Assembly: GCA_006937955.1 (NCBI GenBank)
Contig: SSNP01000001.1
Span: forward strand, 2,991,055 to 3,055,054
Source of the DNA: Pachypanchax playfairii
Lineage: Eukaryota; Chordata; Actinopteri; Cyprinodontiformes; Aplocheilidae
Direction: 5' to 3'
DNA: 64,000 bases
The notes under the pieces were generated by a model that saw nothing but the letters and a program-made list of their open reading frames with translations, was not told the DNA's origin and made no database searches. Shown here one piece after another: positions 26,367 through 38,387 of this stretch. The number at the start of each line of letters is the position of its first letter. Position 1 is the stretch's first letter. The position numbers and the translations under genes are program-made.

Positions 26367-26407
<41 letters not shown>
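25428..26407 (+). repeat. Tandem array, three units of about 326 bp including CA runs
   Basis: Three nearly identical units start at 25428, 25753 and 26079, each beginning AAGTGTGTTTTGGTATCC and ending in a CA run of about 15-22 repeats. A further CA run precedes the first unit (about 25398-25427). Unit 1 lacks about 7 bp (a CTAACCC step) present in units 2 and 3 at the telomere-like CCTAACCCCTAACCC part. Each unit also has GGGGAGTCCCCCCCATGGGG, which is self-complementary. The frames of 60-65 codons reading through the CA runs are not genes. A single inverted copy lies at 16133-16420. Confidence 0.95.
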
Positions 26408-26408
<1 letters not shown>

Positions 26409-29400
26409 CGAGAGCTAATTTAGTGTTGCAAATGCTGCCAATATTGCAAACTCTCCTCATTCTTACAAACTTTGCATACATTTTCTACCTTAAAATATGG
26501 AGTAATTTTTATCTTCTTCTCTGAAGGGTCTCTTTTGATTTTCTGTTAAATTATCTGAGTATGCTGAGCGTGCACGCCTCAGCTTCCTCAAACTGGAAGT
26601 GAAGATCTGTTTAACTTATTCGAGGTTATTATACAAGTAAATCACAAATCACTGTTGGGCTTTATGGTATTTGCATATTCGAGAAGTAGCTGCTTTGGAA
26701 TAGTCTTTGGAATTTTAATATTTTTACTCTAATCAAACATGTCTGATTTTACTATGAGCGTGGATACACTAACATAGTGTTAGCATTATCTTAAGAGCTA
26801 AATTAGCATTTAGTTGTACTATGTCAACACTTCCAATGATTTATTTGTTTTTTTTTGTGCCTATCATATGGCTGCCATATAAATAGCTTTATTATTTATC
26901 ATGAAGGAAATTTGCAAGAAGTCACCGTCACAGACAAATGACATGATAATAGATTCAGAACAGAAGCTGATCCGCCTGTAATTATCTCCATATCCTGCTT
27001 TTACTTTCATTAGCAGCCTGTCTCCATAGTATGTTAAGTGTGAGACAGCCAAATGAGAACAAATTAATAGGACTTTGGACACTATCCCAACTTTCTTTAC
27101 TGAAATACTCTTCAGCTTACACTTTTTGAAAAGAAAATGAAACCAGGAAGGACAAAAAAGGAAATTGTGTTGCATTTTTATGACGAGAAATATAAAAAAG
27201 ATAATTATTTAATCAGAATATTGGTTTTCGTTTGATTTTTTTTTTTTCTTTACTGCAAAGACTGATTGTGAATCATTATTTAAAATGTGAGCAACATTTC
27301 TCATTAATTTAAAAAAGCTTGCGAGAAGCCAAACACATTTTTAATTTTCCTGGCAGGCTGTAAGTTATTACTGTAATGATATTATTATAAATGAACCATC
27401 AGGGTTTTAAAATTTGAACCAAGAGAGTAAATTTCATGAAAAAAGAAAAAAAAAAAAGTTGCCGATTTGGAGAAATTCAGAAAATTAAATACAGATTAAA
27501 CTTTTATCAAACCGACTTCTTGACTTTTTTGTTATATTTTTCTATCTTTTGTTTCGTATCACAATTATTTTTATACTTCTAATACCGTATGTTATGTTTA
27601 CGCTCTCTTAATTTTGATCTCCAGAGTTAAAATATCCTTACGAAAATGTAGAGACAAGTGAAGAAAATAGGAGAAACATCGATCAGCAGTACTGTCCATC
27701 ACAGTGACTGCATGCAGTTGTAAGACTGAAAAAGAGGTCTGCCAAATTAAATTGGGTCTGTCCTGCCCCATTATTTATCCACATGTTGTCTTTGAGAAAA
27801 TGATAAATCACTTTGGTTGCTGTTAAAACAGTGAGACACACACACACACGGGTCTTCAGCCTGAAACGAACACAAATAAATCCTCAGATATGGGATCTCT
27901 GCTCTTACTTTCACAGCTCAATACACACAGTATCAAAAATGCATAAGGCTGCAGGTTGTTTATCCCTGTAATTAAGTTAGTTTTTAACCTCATGCTTTGG
28001 AGTTAATTATTAAACAGAACATGAAATTTAATCTCACTCAGGTCAGCATGAGAAACTCCAGAGACGAGTTTCATCAGGGGATTTAAATCAATTAGCAGTA
28101 AAATAACAAGGAAAGAAGAAGCCGCGACGTCTGAGAACCTGTTTTAAACTGCATGAATTTTGTGAAAAGTTGCCATAGACGTATATCATATAAACTGGAG
28201 GATCAAAGCAGATGGATAAAGCAGTGTGAGTGATAAATGTGATGCTGTTTTATTAGAACGTACCTGTTTCTGAATTCATGACATATAATTAAATATTCAC
28301 AGGCTCAAAACTACAGATCTAGACAGTCTATATTTATGCAAGTCCTGGTGCATTTTTCGAATGAAATCATAATGACAGTCATGCTTGGTTGGAAAATATT
28401 TACATATTCACGTCACTAAACAGGTCTGAGACAGTGTATTAGCATTAAAATGGAATATAATTAGCTTTTTGTTATCTAAACTTATTAAATTATCTTTCTG
28501 ATTTAAAGACTTGCAGCATTTCTTATATTTGACTGACAAATAAAAAAGGATTTCTGTGTTTTCACAATAATATTTTTGCTTCAAAGGCAAGTTAAAAACG
28601 GCTTTTTACTATGGAAATCAGTATTGGAAAATTATTAAACCGATTGTTCATGTTTAATTTTTAAAGCTAACAGATATACCATGAGTCTCAGCAGAAGCCA
28701 TTAATCTTCTGCAGCTCATCTCTGAAATGGTTTGGAAGGAGCTTTATGAGCCACAAGTTGTACCTTCTTCTACAAAACTGTCATAGCACCGTAGGGAAAG
28801 ATCGTTGTGAAAGGGATAAGAATCCTAATCAGAATTGATTTATATTCAGGCTACTAATTTAAAATGCTAAATGCCTGATGCAACATCGTGTTTGTTTGGA
28901 GATTTGTTCGTTTTGCTTCAGGTGCCCTGATTAATGACAATGATGCCCTTTCTGCATATATTTACATATTTGAAAAATCTCACTCACCTCTAACATCACT
29001 TGTGATAATTGGAAGCAGTTCATGTTATCAATATATGCACATACAAAAAAAAAGAAACAGGTTGCCAATTTATACACCCAAAAAAAAAAGCAGATCTGCA
29101 TAAATGCTTTTAGTTTATAATATTGTCGTGATCAAGTGCTATCTGCTTTTCAGTGTCAGAGTGAAGTACATACAGGGAACATAAGTGAGTCGGAACAGTT
29201 GGAACTGTAACAAGTAAAGTAGATAACCGACAGTTGTTTGCCAATAAAACGTCGTCCCTGAAGACCATGTTTCTCAAGGACCTGCCCGTGTTGACTCCAC
29301 TGGAGCACAGAGGTGAAAATGATACCCAACAGTGTCTCAGCTTCACACAATTAGAGCTTATTTGCAGCATCACATCACATTTTATCACCCATAATGCAAC

Positions 29401-32400
29401 ATGAGGAGATATTTCCAGCACCTCTAGGGCGCTAATGTTTTCACTAACATAAGGATAATAAACTAGCTCCAAATACGCTTCAGTTTAAGATCATTTTGTT
29501 GATTTTTTTTTTTTCACAGCTTTCTCACACGTACAATTAGGAAAAGTTTACAATTAAACAAAAATACAAGATTGTGTTTCGTGGTCGAATTGGATTCATT
29601 ATATTGTGTGATATGTAGCTAAACACTGTTATTTTCAATTACATTATTTGAAAATCTTTTTTAGCAGCATTTCTGTAGAATATTGTAAAATAAACCTAAA
29701 ATATTTTTTTTTTTCACAAAATAAAAAACACTATAGCAGGAAAATATGATGATGTTCACCAAAAAGATGACATTCAAGCCGAGTAATCTCCTGAAATAGA
29801 ACTTTATTAAAAATGCCATCTGGATGTGTCATCACGTGTGTTCTGTCTAATACAGCACATTTTATGGTGCTGTGCATTTGGCAAAGCGTTTCTCATTCCT
29901 CTGTCATTTTAAAATGAATGCATATCTAAAACAAATCATGGCTGTAGTTTCTATTGTTGACTTCATATTTAGTTTCTGTTAATTTATCCTAGATTTAACC
30001 TCAAGTTCGAGATTTGTGGTTTTTTCATTTTACATTTCAACCAACTTATTTGCAGTACATGTTTAAAGTAGTTAGTGTTATTTATAACACTTTATAAGAC
30101 TCATATACCCAAGTATTGTACAGAAGATCCAGCTAATACAGCGATTGTCACTGAACAACTTTTTAATAAAGCATTCTTCATATAATCCTTAAGGAACTTT
30201 TAAATCAGTCAGTCAGCACTTACAACGGGGAAATTAGAATCATCATTCTGACAATTATAAACATGTTGCTATAGTTAAAGAAAAGCCCAAATGAGAGTTT
30301 CAGCCCTACTTCACATAAGATAAGAACCCGAAACACTCTGTCCAATCTATTACAGTGTGAGGGAAGTCATTTTGCAGCTCTGCTCTTAGTATTTCTCTTG
30401 CATCCTCTCTATTCTATATATCAGTAGCAAGTTTCTATGACAATCGTACATCAATCGCACCCAATAACATCACATTCTAGGCCTCTCGTATCAGGATACA
30501 ACAGCACGCTATGCCAAACTGGCACGGTTCTACTGTGTGCTGGGGTCGTAACCTTGGCATTTGTACAGCTTGGCCAATCCCTTTTCTGATTTTTGATGAT
30601 CAATTTACACCAGTGTGCTTGGGTAATCACAATATGGACACTCTTCCACTCAGTCCCCCACAGTCCATCTAGGGGCCAAATGCTCTTGCACTGCATAGAT
30701 GAACCACTATAACAACAGTTTTGTGCATGCTCAAAACTAATGTGTTATGGGGAGTACCTATGTTCTTAATAAGCACCTGAGGGCCTCTAAGACTCTAAAG
30801 GCCATTCATGTTGTTTTTGTTTTTCAATGTGAAGGAAGCCTAACAGGCCTAACTGAGCAAGCTGACATTACAATTTAGGCTCTTCATGTTCACAACAGCT
30901 GGTTTGTTACAAAATACAATGAAATAAAATGCAGGGAAACTGTTTTTGCTGAGTGATATGATGTTGAATTTTACACCAACATCCTCATATCCAGGTTGCA
31001 AACACTTTTTATGTTCTAAACGACACTCTCTTTTCAGATGCAATGGTAGTAGCAGAAATACTTTACGTATACTGTAAGGCAATTGGTGTAATAAAGTTTC
31101 ATGTCGAGATTATTAAATAGGTCTTATGTCTGATGGATAGATGAATGGGCTTTATTTACAACAGTGTGAAAAAAACAATACAGAAATATATAAAAAAAAT
31201 CAACTGATGTCTGAATAATTTAACAGGTTGAATAAATGAATAAACAACAGAAAGGTTCAGTCTTTAGCTGCTCGGCACAGTTTGCATCAAGAGCCCTGCA
31301 GTTGTTATTGTTTACAAGACACGCTAGAGTGTTGGTTATTTTATTGGCCCAGTTAAACCGTGACTGAATGAAAATAGGATTATTTGGAAGTTTTTGTTCA
31401 GGTGGGTTTTGAAAACATGCGGTTTTGAAATTGCTGCGGGTTTTAGTGCTATTTGAGATCTCTGATTTAGAAAAATATGTAACCAACATTACCTGCTGTA
31501 AGTCCAAAAATATATGGTTATATTAGGTTGTCATCGCTGTCCACAAATTAAACATCTAATCGTCAGCTGCTGACACTGATTACACAGAATGTTCTGAGGA
31601 GCAGATGTTGCTCTTGTGTTCTGTAACACTCACAGTTTAAGTGTGCTTTAGCCATGGAATATATTTTGTGTTGCAGCTACACTGTGTGTGCATGTTTGAC
31701 TTCATCCATGTCGTGCTACATCCCCTCTGAGGACCCCAACACATGGTATCTGTAATGAATCATGAGACCTGAAAGTCACAAGCTCCCATCAGCCAACTCT
31801 CCGATTGTCTGAACTGCCACCAGGTTGACAGATGGAGCGACGTGGCAAAACAACATAGAGCTGCGTTGACTAGCAGAGCAGTGCAGAGCGAACAAGATGA
31901 GCAAACCGTTTACCTGTTTGGCCAAAAGGAGAAGAGACGATTTATTTTTTATGGTATGATTCTAATTTACATGAGACTATCATAAAAAAACTCTCAATCC
32001 AAACTCAATTTAATGAATTATCACATGAAATGAGTAAAGTCAAAGAATGTTTGACATAGAACATTTTACCATTGTTCTGGGTAAAAACTGAATTAACGCC
32101 TTTTGTCGGGAGACGTTAATGTTGTTGATGAAAAGTAAAGTTAAAATGCAGCATTGCAGATGGCTGAACATATTTATGTTTTGACATTTTAAGGGCTTCT
32201 CACCTACTTGAACAGTTGCAGAATAAACTGCACTCAGTGCATGCTGGGTGGATTAATTATGTGCACCGCTACGAGGGCAGGGAGTTCAGGATTCCTTTCC
32301 TGTTTATTACGTTGTGATTTTACAAACTTTCTCCAGGGATAATTGAAATCAGCAGATGTACATCATTTACATCTTAATGTGGTGGGATTTACTCTCTCCT

Positions 32401-32545
32401 ACTGCTTCATAAAACATTAGGCTACAAATTGTATCAAAATATGATACTACATTTGTTTTTTATCTTTAGGCATGAGAACTAAAAAATTTAAAAAATGTTA
32501 TTTTTTCAAAAATGTTTTTATGTTTACTCTGGTGAACAACATACA
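26408..32545. other. Gene-free stretch
   Basis: About 6.1 kb of AT-rich DNA with no supported gene, RNA or element end. It includes a short CA run at 27837-27849 and many A/T homopolymers. Open frames here are at most 120 codons (29110-29472 on -) and have no supporting features. Confidence 0.45.
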
Positions 32546-32763
32546 TACAGTGGGGCAAAAAAGTATTTAGTCAGCCACCAATTGTGTAAGTTCTCCCACT
32601 TAAAAAGATCAGAGAGGCCTGTAATTTTCATCATAGGTATACCTCAACAATGAGAGACAAAATGAGGAAAAAAAATCCAGAAAATCACATTGTCTGATTT
32701 TTAAAGAATTTATTTGCAAATTATGGTGGAAAATAAGTATTTGGTCAATAACAAAAGTTAATC

Positions 32764-33615
32764 TCAATACTTTGTTATATAGCCTTTGTTGGCAATGACA
32801 GAGGTCAAACGTTTTCTGTAAGTCTTCACAAGGTTTTCACACACTGTTGCTGGTATTTTGGCCCATTCCTCCATGCAGATCTCCTCTAGAGCAGTGATGT
32901 TTTGGGGCTGACGCTGGGCAACACGGACTTTCAACTCCCTCCAGAGATTTTCTATGGGGTTGAGATCTGGAGACTGGCTAGGCCACTCCAGGACCTTGAA
33001 ATGCTTCTTACGAAGCCACTCCTTCGTTGCCCGGGCGGTGTGTTTGGGATCATTGTCATGCTGAAAGACCCAGCCACGTCTCATTTTCAATGCCCTTGCT
33101 GATGGAAGGAGGTTTTCACTCAAAATCTTACGATACATGGCCCCATTCATTCTTTCCTTTACACGGATCAGTCGTCCTGGTCCCCTTGCAGAAAAACAGC
33201 CCCAAAGCATGATGTTTCCACCCCCATGCTTTACAGTAGGTATGGTGTTCTTTGGATCCAACTCAGCATTCTTTCCCCTCCAAACACGACAAGTTGAGTT
33301 TCTACCAAAAAGTTCTATTTTGGTTTCATCTGACCATATGATGTTCTCCCAATCCTCTTCTGGATCATCCAAATGCTCTCTAGCAAACCGCAGACGGGCC
33401 TGGACGTGTCCTGGCTTCAGCAGGGGGACACGTCTGGCACTGCAGGATTTGAGTCCCTGGCGGCGTAGTGTGTTACTGATGGTAGCCTTTGTTACTTTGG
33501 TCCCAGCTCTCTGCAGGTCATTCACTAGGTCCCTCCGTGTGGTTCTGGGATTTTTGCTCACCGTTCTTGTGATCATTTTGACCCCACGGGGTGAGATCTT
33601 GCGTGGAGCCCCAGA
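32764..33615 (-). pseudogene. Tc1 transposase fragment, codons 58-340 (left arm)
   Basis: Encodes residues 58-340 of the same transposase as at 5516-6538, with D153, D244 and E279 intact. The first helix-turn-helix (1-57) is missing because the arm stops at the GATC of the hinge codons. As assembled it is a fragment. The frame continuing across the N into the opposite arm is meaningless. Confidence 0.85.
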
Positions 33616-33617
33616 TC

Positions 33618-33618
33618 N
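33618..33618. other. Single-N assembly junction flanked by GATC on both sides
   Basis: The sequence is CCAGATC-N-GATCTGG. One N marks a join of uncertain content at the centre of the palindrome. Confidence 0.95.
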
Positions 33619-33620
33619 GA

Positions 33621-34472
33621 TCTGGGGCTCCACGCAAGATCTCACCCCGTGGGGTCAAAATGATCACAAGAACGGTGAGCAAAAATCCCAGAACCACACG
33701 GAGGGACCTAGTGAATGACCTGCAGAGAGCTGGGACCAAAGTAACAAAGGCTACCATCAGTAACACACTACGCCGCCAGGGACTCAAATCCTGCAGTGCC
33801 AGACGTGTCCCCCTGCTGAAGCCAGGACACGTCCAGGCCCGTCTGCGGTTTGCTAGAGAGCATTTGGATGATCCAGAAGAGGATTGGGAGAACATCATAT
33901 GGTCAGATGAAACCAAAATAGAACTTTTTGGTAGAAACTCAACTTGTCGTGTTTGGAGGGGAAAGAATGCTGAGTTGGATCCAAAGAACACCATACCTAC
34001 TGTAAAGCATGGGGGTGGAAACATCATGCTTTGGGGCTGTTTTTCTGCAAGGGGACCAGGACGACTGATCCGTGTAAAGGAAAGAAGGAATGGGGCCATG
34101 TATCGTAAGATTTTGAGTGAAAACCTCCTTCCATCAGCAAGGGCATTGAAAATGAGACGTGGCTGGGTCTTTCAGCATGACAATGATCCCAAACACACCG
34201 CCCGGGCAACGAAGGAGTGGCTTCGTAAGAAGCATTTCAAGGTCCTGGAGTGGCCTAGCCAGTCTCCAGATCTCAACCCCATAGAAAATCTCTGGAGGGA
34301 GTTGAAAGTCCGTGTTGCCCAGCGTCAGCCCCAAAACATCACTGCTCTAGAGGAGATCTGCATGGAGGAATGGGCCAAAATACCAGCAACAGTGTGTGAA
34401 AACCTTGTGAAGACTTACAGAAAACGTTTGACCTCTGTCATTGCCAACAAAGGCTATATAACAAAGTATTGA
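33621..34472 (+). pseudogene. Tc1 transposase fragment, codons 58-340 (right arm)
   Basis: Mirror image of the left arm on +. It has one residue change visible against the other copies (Arg for Met at 213, within KERxNGAMY) and the DDE triad intact. Just past the stop it has GGTTAATAAC where the left arm has GGTCAATAAC (read in the same sense), so the two arms are not literal copies of one read. Confidence 0.85.
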
Positions 34473-34884
34473 GATTAACTTTTGTTATTAACCAAATACT
34501 TATTTTCCACCATAATTTGCAAATAAATTCTTTAAAAATCAGACAATGTGATTTTCTGGATTTTTTTTCCTCATTTTGTCTCTCATAGTTGAGGTATACC
34601 TATGATGAAAATTACAGGCCTCTCTGATCTTTTTAAGTGGGAGAACTTACACAATTGGTGGCTGACTAAATACTTTTTTGCCCCACTGTATACAGCATTG
34701 CAGCATTAGGAAATTATCGCACGCAAACTAACAATGGGGGGTGGTCGAGGGAGTGACACAGAATCCAATGTGGTGGATTATGGGTAAATAAACCAAAAAT
34801 ACCCAAAGATGTACAAGACAGCAGCTTTTGAGTTGCCATTCACTGTTGTGACAAATTTTAAGTTTAATTTTGATTAAAACTGTT

Positions 34885-34980
34885 GATTTGCACCGTTACC
34901 TCACAGCAAGAAGGTCACAGGTTCAATATTCTCCCCTCGCATCCATGTTTTCTCTGGGTACTCCAGTAATTAACAAGTAT
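34885..34980 (+). repeat. Degenerate SINE-like repeat (CACAGCAAGAAGGTC type)
   Basis: CACCGTTACCTCACAGCAAGA, GGTCACAGGTTCAAT, then CTCCCCTCGCATCCATG and TTCTCTGGGTACTCCAG follow the order of a very common fish interspersed repeat (cacagcaagaaggtcctgggttcaa... ttctccgggtactccgg). Several segments are missing or mutated. Ends are approximate. The rest of 34989-35712 shows nothing. Confidence 0.6.
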
Positions 34981-35712
34981 AAATGAACATCTTTAAGGTG
35001 TTGGGGTTTAACCGTGTCATCTCAGCACCGATTTTCTGATTTTCTCACATTGCTTAGTTATCTAATCTTGTCATTTTGTTTGCACCAAGTATTCCCATCT
35101 TCAACCCTCTTCTTCTGTGGTAGTTTCTTTGAATCTTGTATCTGTGAGCAATCAGATTATTTGGGTCAACATTTTGTAAGTCCTGATAAGAACTCAAATT
35201 CTCAGACATGCTGTTTGACAGCCTGGTTCAGGTTTACAGCAAAAGGGAAGCAATTGTTCCCTACTCCATCTTTTTTCATGCCTCTTGAGTTTTTCCGGTC
35301 TTTGCTGCAGAAGGCTGTAGACAGATGGAGCAGAACATGACAAAACAGCCTAATTAAAAGAGCGAGTGCACTTCTCAATTCCCACATGTGGAAAGTCTTT
35401 CCAGAACCATGACGGAACATGTTGGCATGAAAGAATAAGAAAAAACCTCCACGCATCATCCATCTTTTTCTTAAAGGGCTGGGCTGTCATTACAGCACTA
35501 TAACGCCTTGAGGTAGAGCTGGTAGCAAATAGGCCATTTAATCATAGACTTTCTGGTATTTCTCTTCCAGATAATTCAGAAAAAACAATGTGGAGATCTT
35601 AATGAGTTACATGGTTGGATACACTTACATGCTGAAGATGATTAAGACATTGATCTAAATTGTTAGAATTTTTTTTTCTTGGTAAACGGTGAAAAAGTTG
35701 ATCATGTGGTTT

Positions 35713-36401
35713 CAATAACTACGTTTACATGCGCCAAATTTCCCCAATCTGATTAAAATTCCCAAATCCTTGTTTACATGGACACTAACTGAAATGATCT
35801 GATCATGCCATGAGTACACATGCACCAAGCACTCAGTCAGGTTAAATGAGTTGAGCATGAGTACAGCGAGTTGTCTTTCTGGGGGAAGAAAAAAAATGTG
35901 CGTCTCTGTGCGTCTTTCCCGCCCCATCGTGTGCTCGAGCTGACTCACGTTTTCCCCAATATGGACCTTCTGCAGGTGATTACCTTTATGTTTGGGTTTT
36001 TACTGGTCGCATTAACCAAGCTAGCGGCTGAATACATATTGTTACTGCTCCTCCGCCACAGGAGAGGAGAGCAGGATGACAGGATGACTGCACCAGCAGA
36101 CCACTTCTGTTTACTTCCCGCTATGTTTTCTACTTGAGTCTGCGAAAGCGGAAAGATGTCACGCTAAAGTTGTACGCATGCGCAGTGGGCTTTTTTCACC
36201 CCTTCACTCCGAATGGGTGTATACATGCACGTCTATCCGAATGAAGATCAGACAAAACCACCCCTCTCGATCGGAAGGAAATTTAATTCTGATCAGGCTG
36301 CATCGGATCAAAACATTTTGATTGACATGTTTACATGACATATTTTTGTTCCGATTGGGCGTTTATTCCGATTAAATGTGCCCATTTAAACGTAGCTATT
36401 G
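35713..36401. mobile_element. Inverted-repeat DNA element (CTACGTTTACATG type)
   Basis: The left end CAATAACTACGTTTACATG pairs with the right end, which reads CAATAGCTACGTTTAAATG when reverse-complemented. Looser similarity continues inward (both arms carry GTTTACATG and AATCGGAA/AATCTGAT-like blocks). Total about 689 bp. The target duplication is ambiguous, so I cannot name the superfamily. An 88-codon frame inside (35871-36137, +) has a hydrophobic stretch (about residues 36-58) followed by RHRRGEQDD, which could be a scrap of an element-encoded protein or chance. Confidence 0.65.
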
Positions 36402-37692
36402 TTACCCAGATGTTGGTTGGGTATAAAGAAAAATACAATTTCTTTCTTTTTTTAACGTCAAAAGGAATACAATTTGATGTTATATAATTGTTTGTGTTTT
36501 TCACTTTTGTGCATCTCAGTATGATGATTGAAACATTTTTTGCATCAATAATTTGTGTTCAACGCAAAGCAAGTCAAGAAGGAAATGATCGCATTATTAC
36601 TGGTGTCTATATGCAGTTTTGCATCTTACAGTTTCCCACATACAAAATGTCAAGGAAAAAGTTTTGACTAAAATTCTCCAGATGTCCAAATGTTCAGGCT
36701 GCACAAAGTGAAATCTGCTATGTTTACGCACCGTGGGAGGCGTTACCAAGGAGACGTGTCAACATTTTCTACAAGACCTGAATGAGAGAAGCATCATGCC
36801 AAATTTAAACCTCCCACACTATAGTTTTTTATCCACTTCTATTGTATCTTCAGCAGCGATTTATTTCAGTATTTTGCCATAAAAATAATTAACAGTTGAT
36901 TAAAGGTGACAGACTTAATATTGAGAGGAGCATTTAATGTTTGCTGCTCATGCCTCAGTCTTTTCACATGTTACAAGCTCTAATTCTACAAAACTGGGAG
37001 GTTCGGGGAGAAAAATGCATCTGAACTAAAATAATCAGTTCTTTGTTACTTATCTTTAGTTTTCGTTTCATGTTTTAATCTTATTTACAGTTTTGAACAT
37101 GCATGCTATGTGCATGCCATCTTTGAGTGTTTTCACCCATATAGATAAACCCTAAGGCAAAGGTTCGCTTCAGCTCTATCAAAGACATTTTTTTTAGTGT
37201 GGGAGGCTCTACAGGCTGCAACACAGTTAGCAATGATTGATTACAGGCTTCATATAAGCGATTTTCTTCTGCAGAAGAGCACAGAGAAGAGACAGTCTAA
37301 GGTTGTGTCCAGGGTGTTTGCCTTTTCTCCATCAGCTATGTCTGCTTGCTGAGGAGAGAGCATCAGATTCAGCACCAGTGGTGGGCGGATATCAAAAGGT
37401 TAAAGGCAGACTCTGCTGCAAAGCTACATCCAATCGTGTACGATTTTTGTCTCAGTTGCAGGGTCTAACACTCACTCCATTTATGTAACACTCATTGTTG
37501 CAATATGTAAAATTTGCCATTGGATAGAAAGATTTCTGCTGTCTCTGAAGTGTAGTTAGAGAGTTTACTGGCAACTTAGTTAATAAAACTGGATTGTTTA
37601 ACTCAAAATCATCTTGATATTTTTCTGTAAATGGATTTGGTTTGTTTCCAGGTAGATGGTGACTTGTCTTTTCTCTGAGATGAAAAACGAAC
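36402..37692. other. Gene-free stretch
   Basis: No gene or element boundary recognised between the two inverted-repeat elements. Confidence 0.5.
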
Positions 37693-37696
37693 TTAA

Positions 37697-37905
37697 AGGA
37701 GAACGCCCGTTTTTTGCAATTGGGGCCTTATTTATTCTGTGAGATGTGTTTTACTCGTCATCAGTGGTACTTTTTTGCGATTCGTCTCGGAGATTTTTGA
37801 TTCACACGGCAAACACCTAAACGCCAATAAACAAGAGTCAGTTGGGCCTGCGTTCGCCGACCCTAAATTGGTTTAAAATCAGTTCAAATCCGTTATTTTT
37901 TTAAT
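37697..37905 (+). repeat. Left inverted repeat of Kolobok-like element
   Basis: 209 bp, pairs with 38169-38383 at roughly 95% by eye; ends in CGTTATTTTTTTAAT. Confidence 0.9.
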
Positions 37906-38117
37906 CTGGCCACTTAGACACTCTATTGTTTATTCCGTTCCAGTGCCATTTTGAATCCTGCGCTCATAGAAATGATATTTTTTACAGTGACAGGAGAGTG
38001 ATGTCATCTCTCCGTGCCCACTCACGTATTACCTGTAAGGAAGTTGTTTGAAACTGCTACTCCTTAGCTATTCGTAGCAACACACAAATCGGAACTCTTG
38101 TTTTCAGTGTAGAAAAA

Positions 38118-38195
38118 ATGGGTCGATTTTGCGCATATCCTGGGTGCAACAGCAAAATGAAGAATGAGATTAAAAAAATAACGGATTTGAACTGA
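38118..38195 (+). pseudogene. THAP zinc-finger N-terminal remnant in the Kolobok-like element
   Basis: An ATG at 38118 opens a 25-residue frame beginning MGRFCAYPGCNSKMKN, then a stop at 38193-38195. A Cys-x4-Cys pair directly after the initiator region (C5 and C10 here) is how THAP domains start; the later Cys and His ligands are gone. The frame runs straight into the right inverted repeat, so the breakpoint that removed the transposase lies at about 38168. It cannot encode a working protein. Confidence 0.7.
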
Positions 38196-38383
38196 TTTTA
38201 AAACGATTTAGGGTCGGCGAACGCAGGCCCAACTGACTCTCGTTTATTGGCGTTTAGGTGTTTGCCGTGTGAATCAAAAATCTCCGAGACGAATCCGAAT
38301 CGCAAAAAAGTACCACTGATGACGAGTAAAACACATCTCACAGAATAAATAAGGCCCCAATTGCAAAAAACGGGCGTTCTCCT
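38169..38383 (-). repeat. Right inverted repeat of Kolobok-like element
   Basis: 215 bp, reverse complement of the left repeat with a 6-bp duplication near the GAGACGAATC block. Confidence 0.9.
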
Positions 38384-38387
38384 TTAA

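Larger units (their letters stand above)
32548..34688. mobile_element. Palindromic Tc1 locus: two half-elements around one N
   Basis: Two 1070-bp arms, 32548-33617 and 33619-34688, are reverse complements of each other with only a few differences, and meet at a single N (33618). Each arm is the part of the Tc1 element from the 3'-of-transposase inverted repeat to codon 58. TA flanks the outside at 32546-32547 and 34689-34690. The missing middle (about 530 bp: codons 1-57 and the other side's unique sequence) is absent from both arms. The symmetry to the base and the lone N favour an assembly artefact over a natural inverted dimer. Most likely one ordinary Tc1 insertion sits here and the right-hand arm was extended into the wrong side of the repeat. 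Confidence 0.85.
37693..38387 (+). mobile_element. Kolobok-like non-autonomous element with long inverted repeats
   Basis: Flanked by TTAA at 37693-37696 and 38384-38387. The termini read AGGAGAACGCCCG on both sides, giving the TTAAAGGRR end motif of T2/Kolobok elements. Inverted repeats are long: 37697-37905 (209 bp) and 38169-38383 (215 bp). The 6-bp difference is a small duplication of CGAATC in the right arm. The 263-bp unique centre carries, on +, the start of a THAP-type zinc-finger frame (38118-38195). The layout fits a transposon that kept its promoter and first codons and lost the transposase body. TTAA targets and THAP-domain transposases are established features of Kolobok; the assignment itself is inference. 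Confidence 0.82.

Noticed and set aside
33591..34472. 293-codon frame starting MRSCVEPQI across the N at 33618
   Set aside because: The first residues are read from the opposite arm through an unknown base; only codons 58-340 of the transposase are real.
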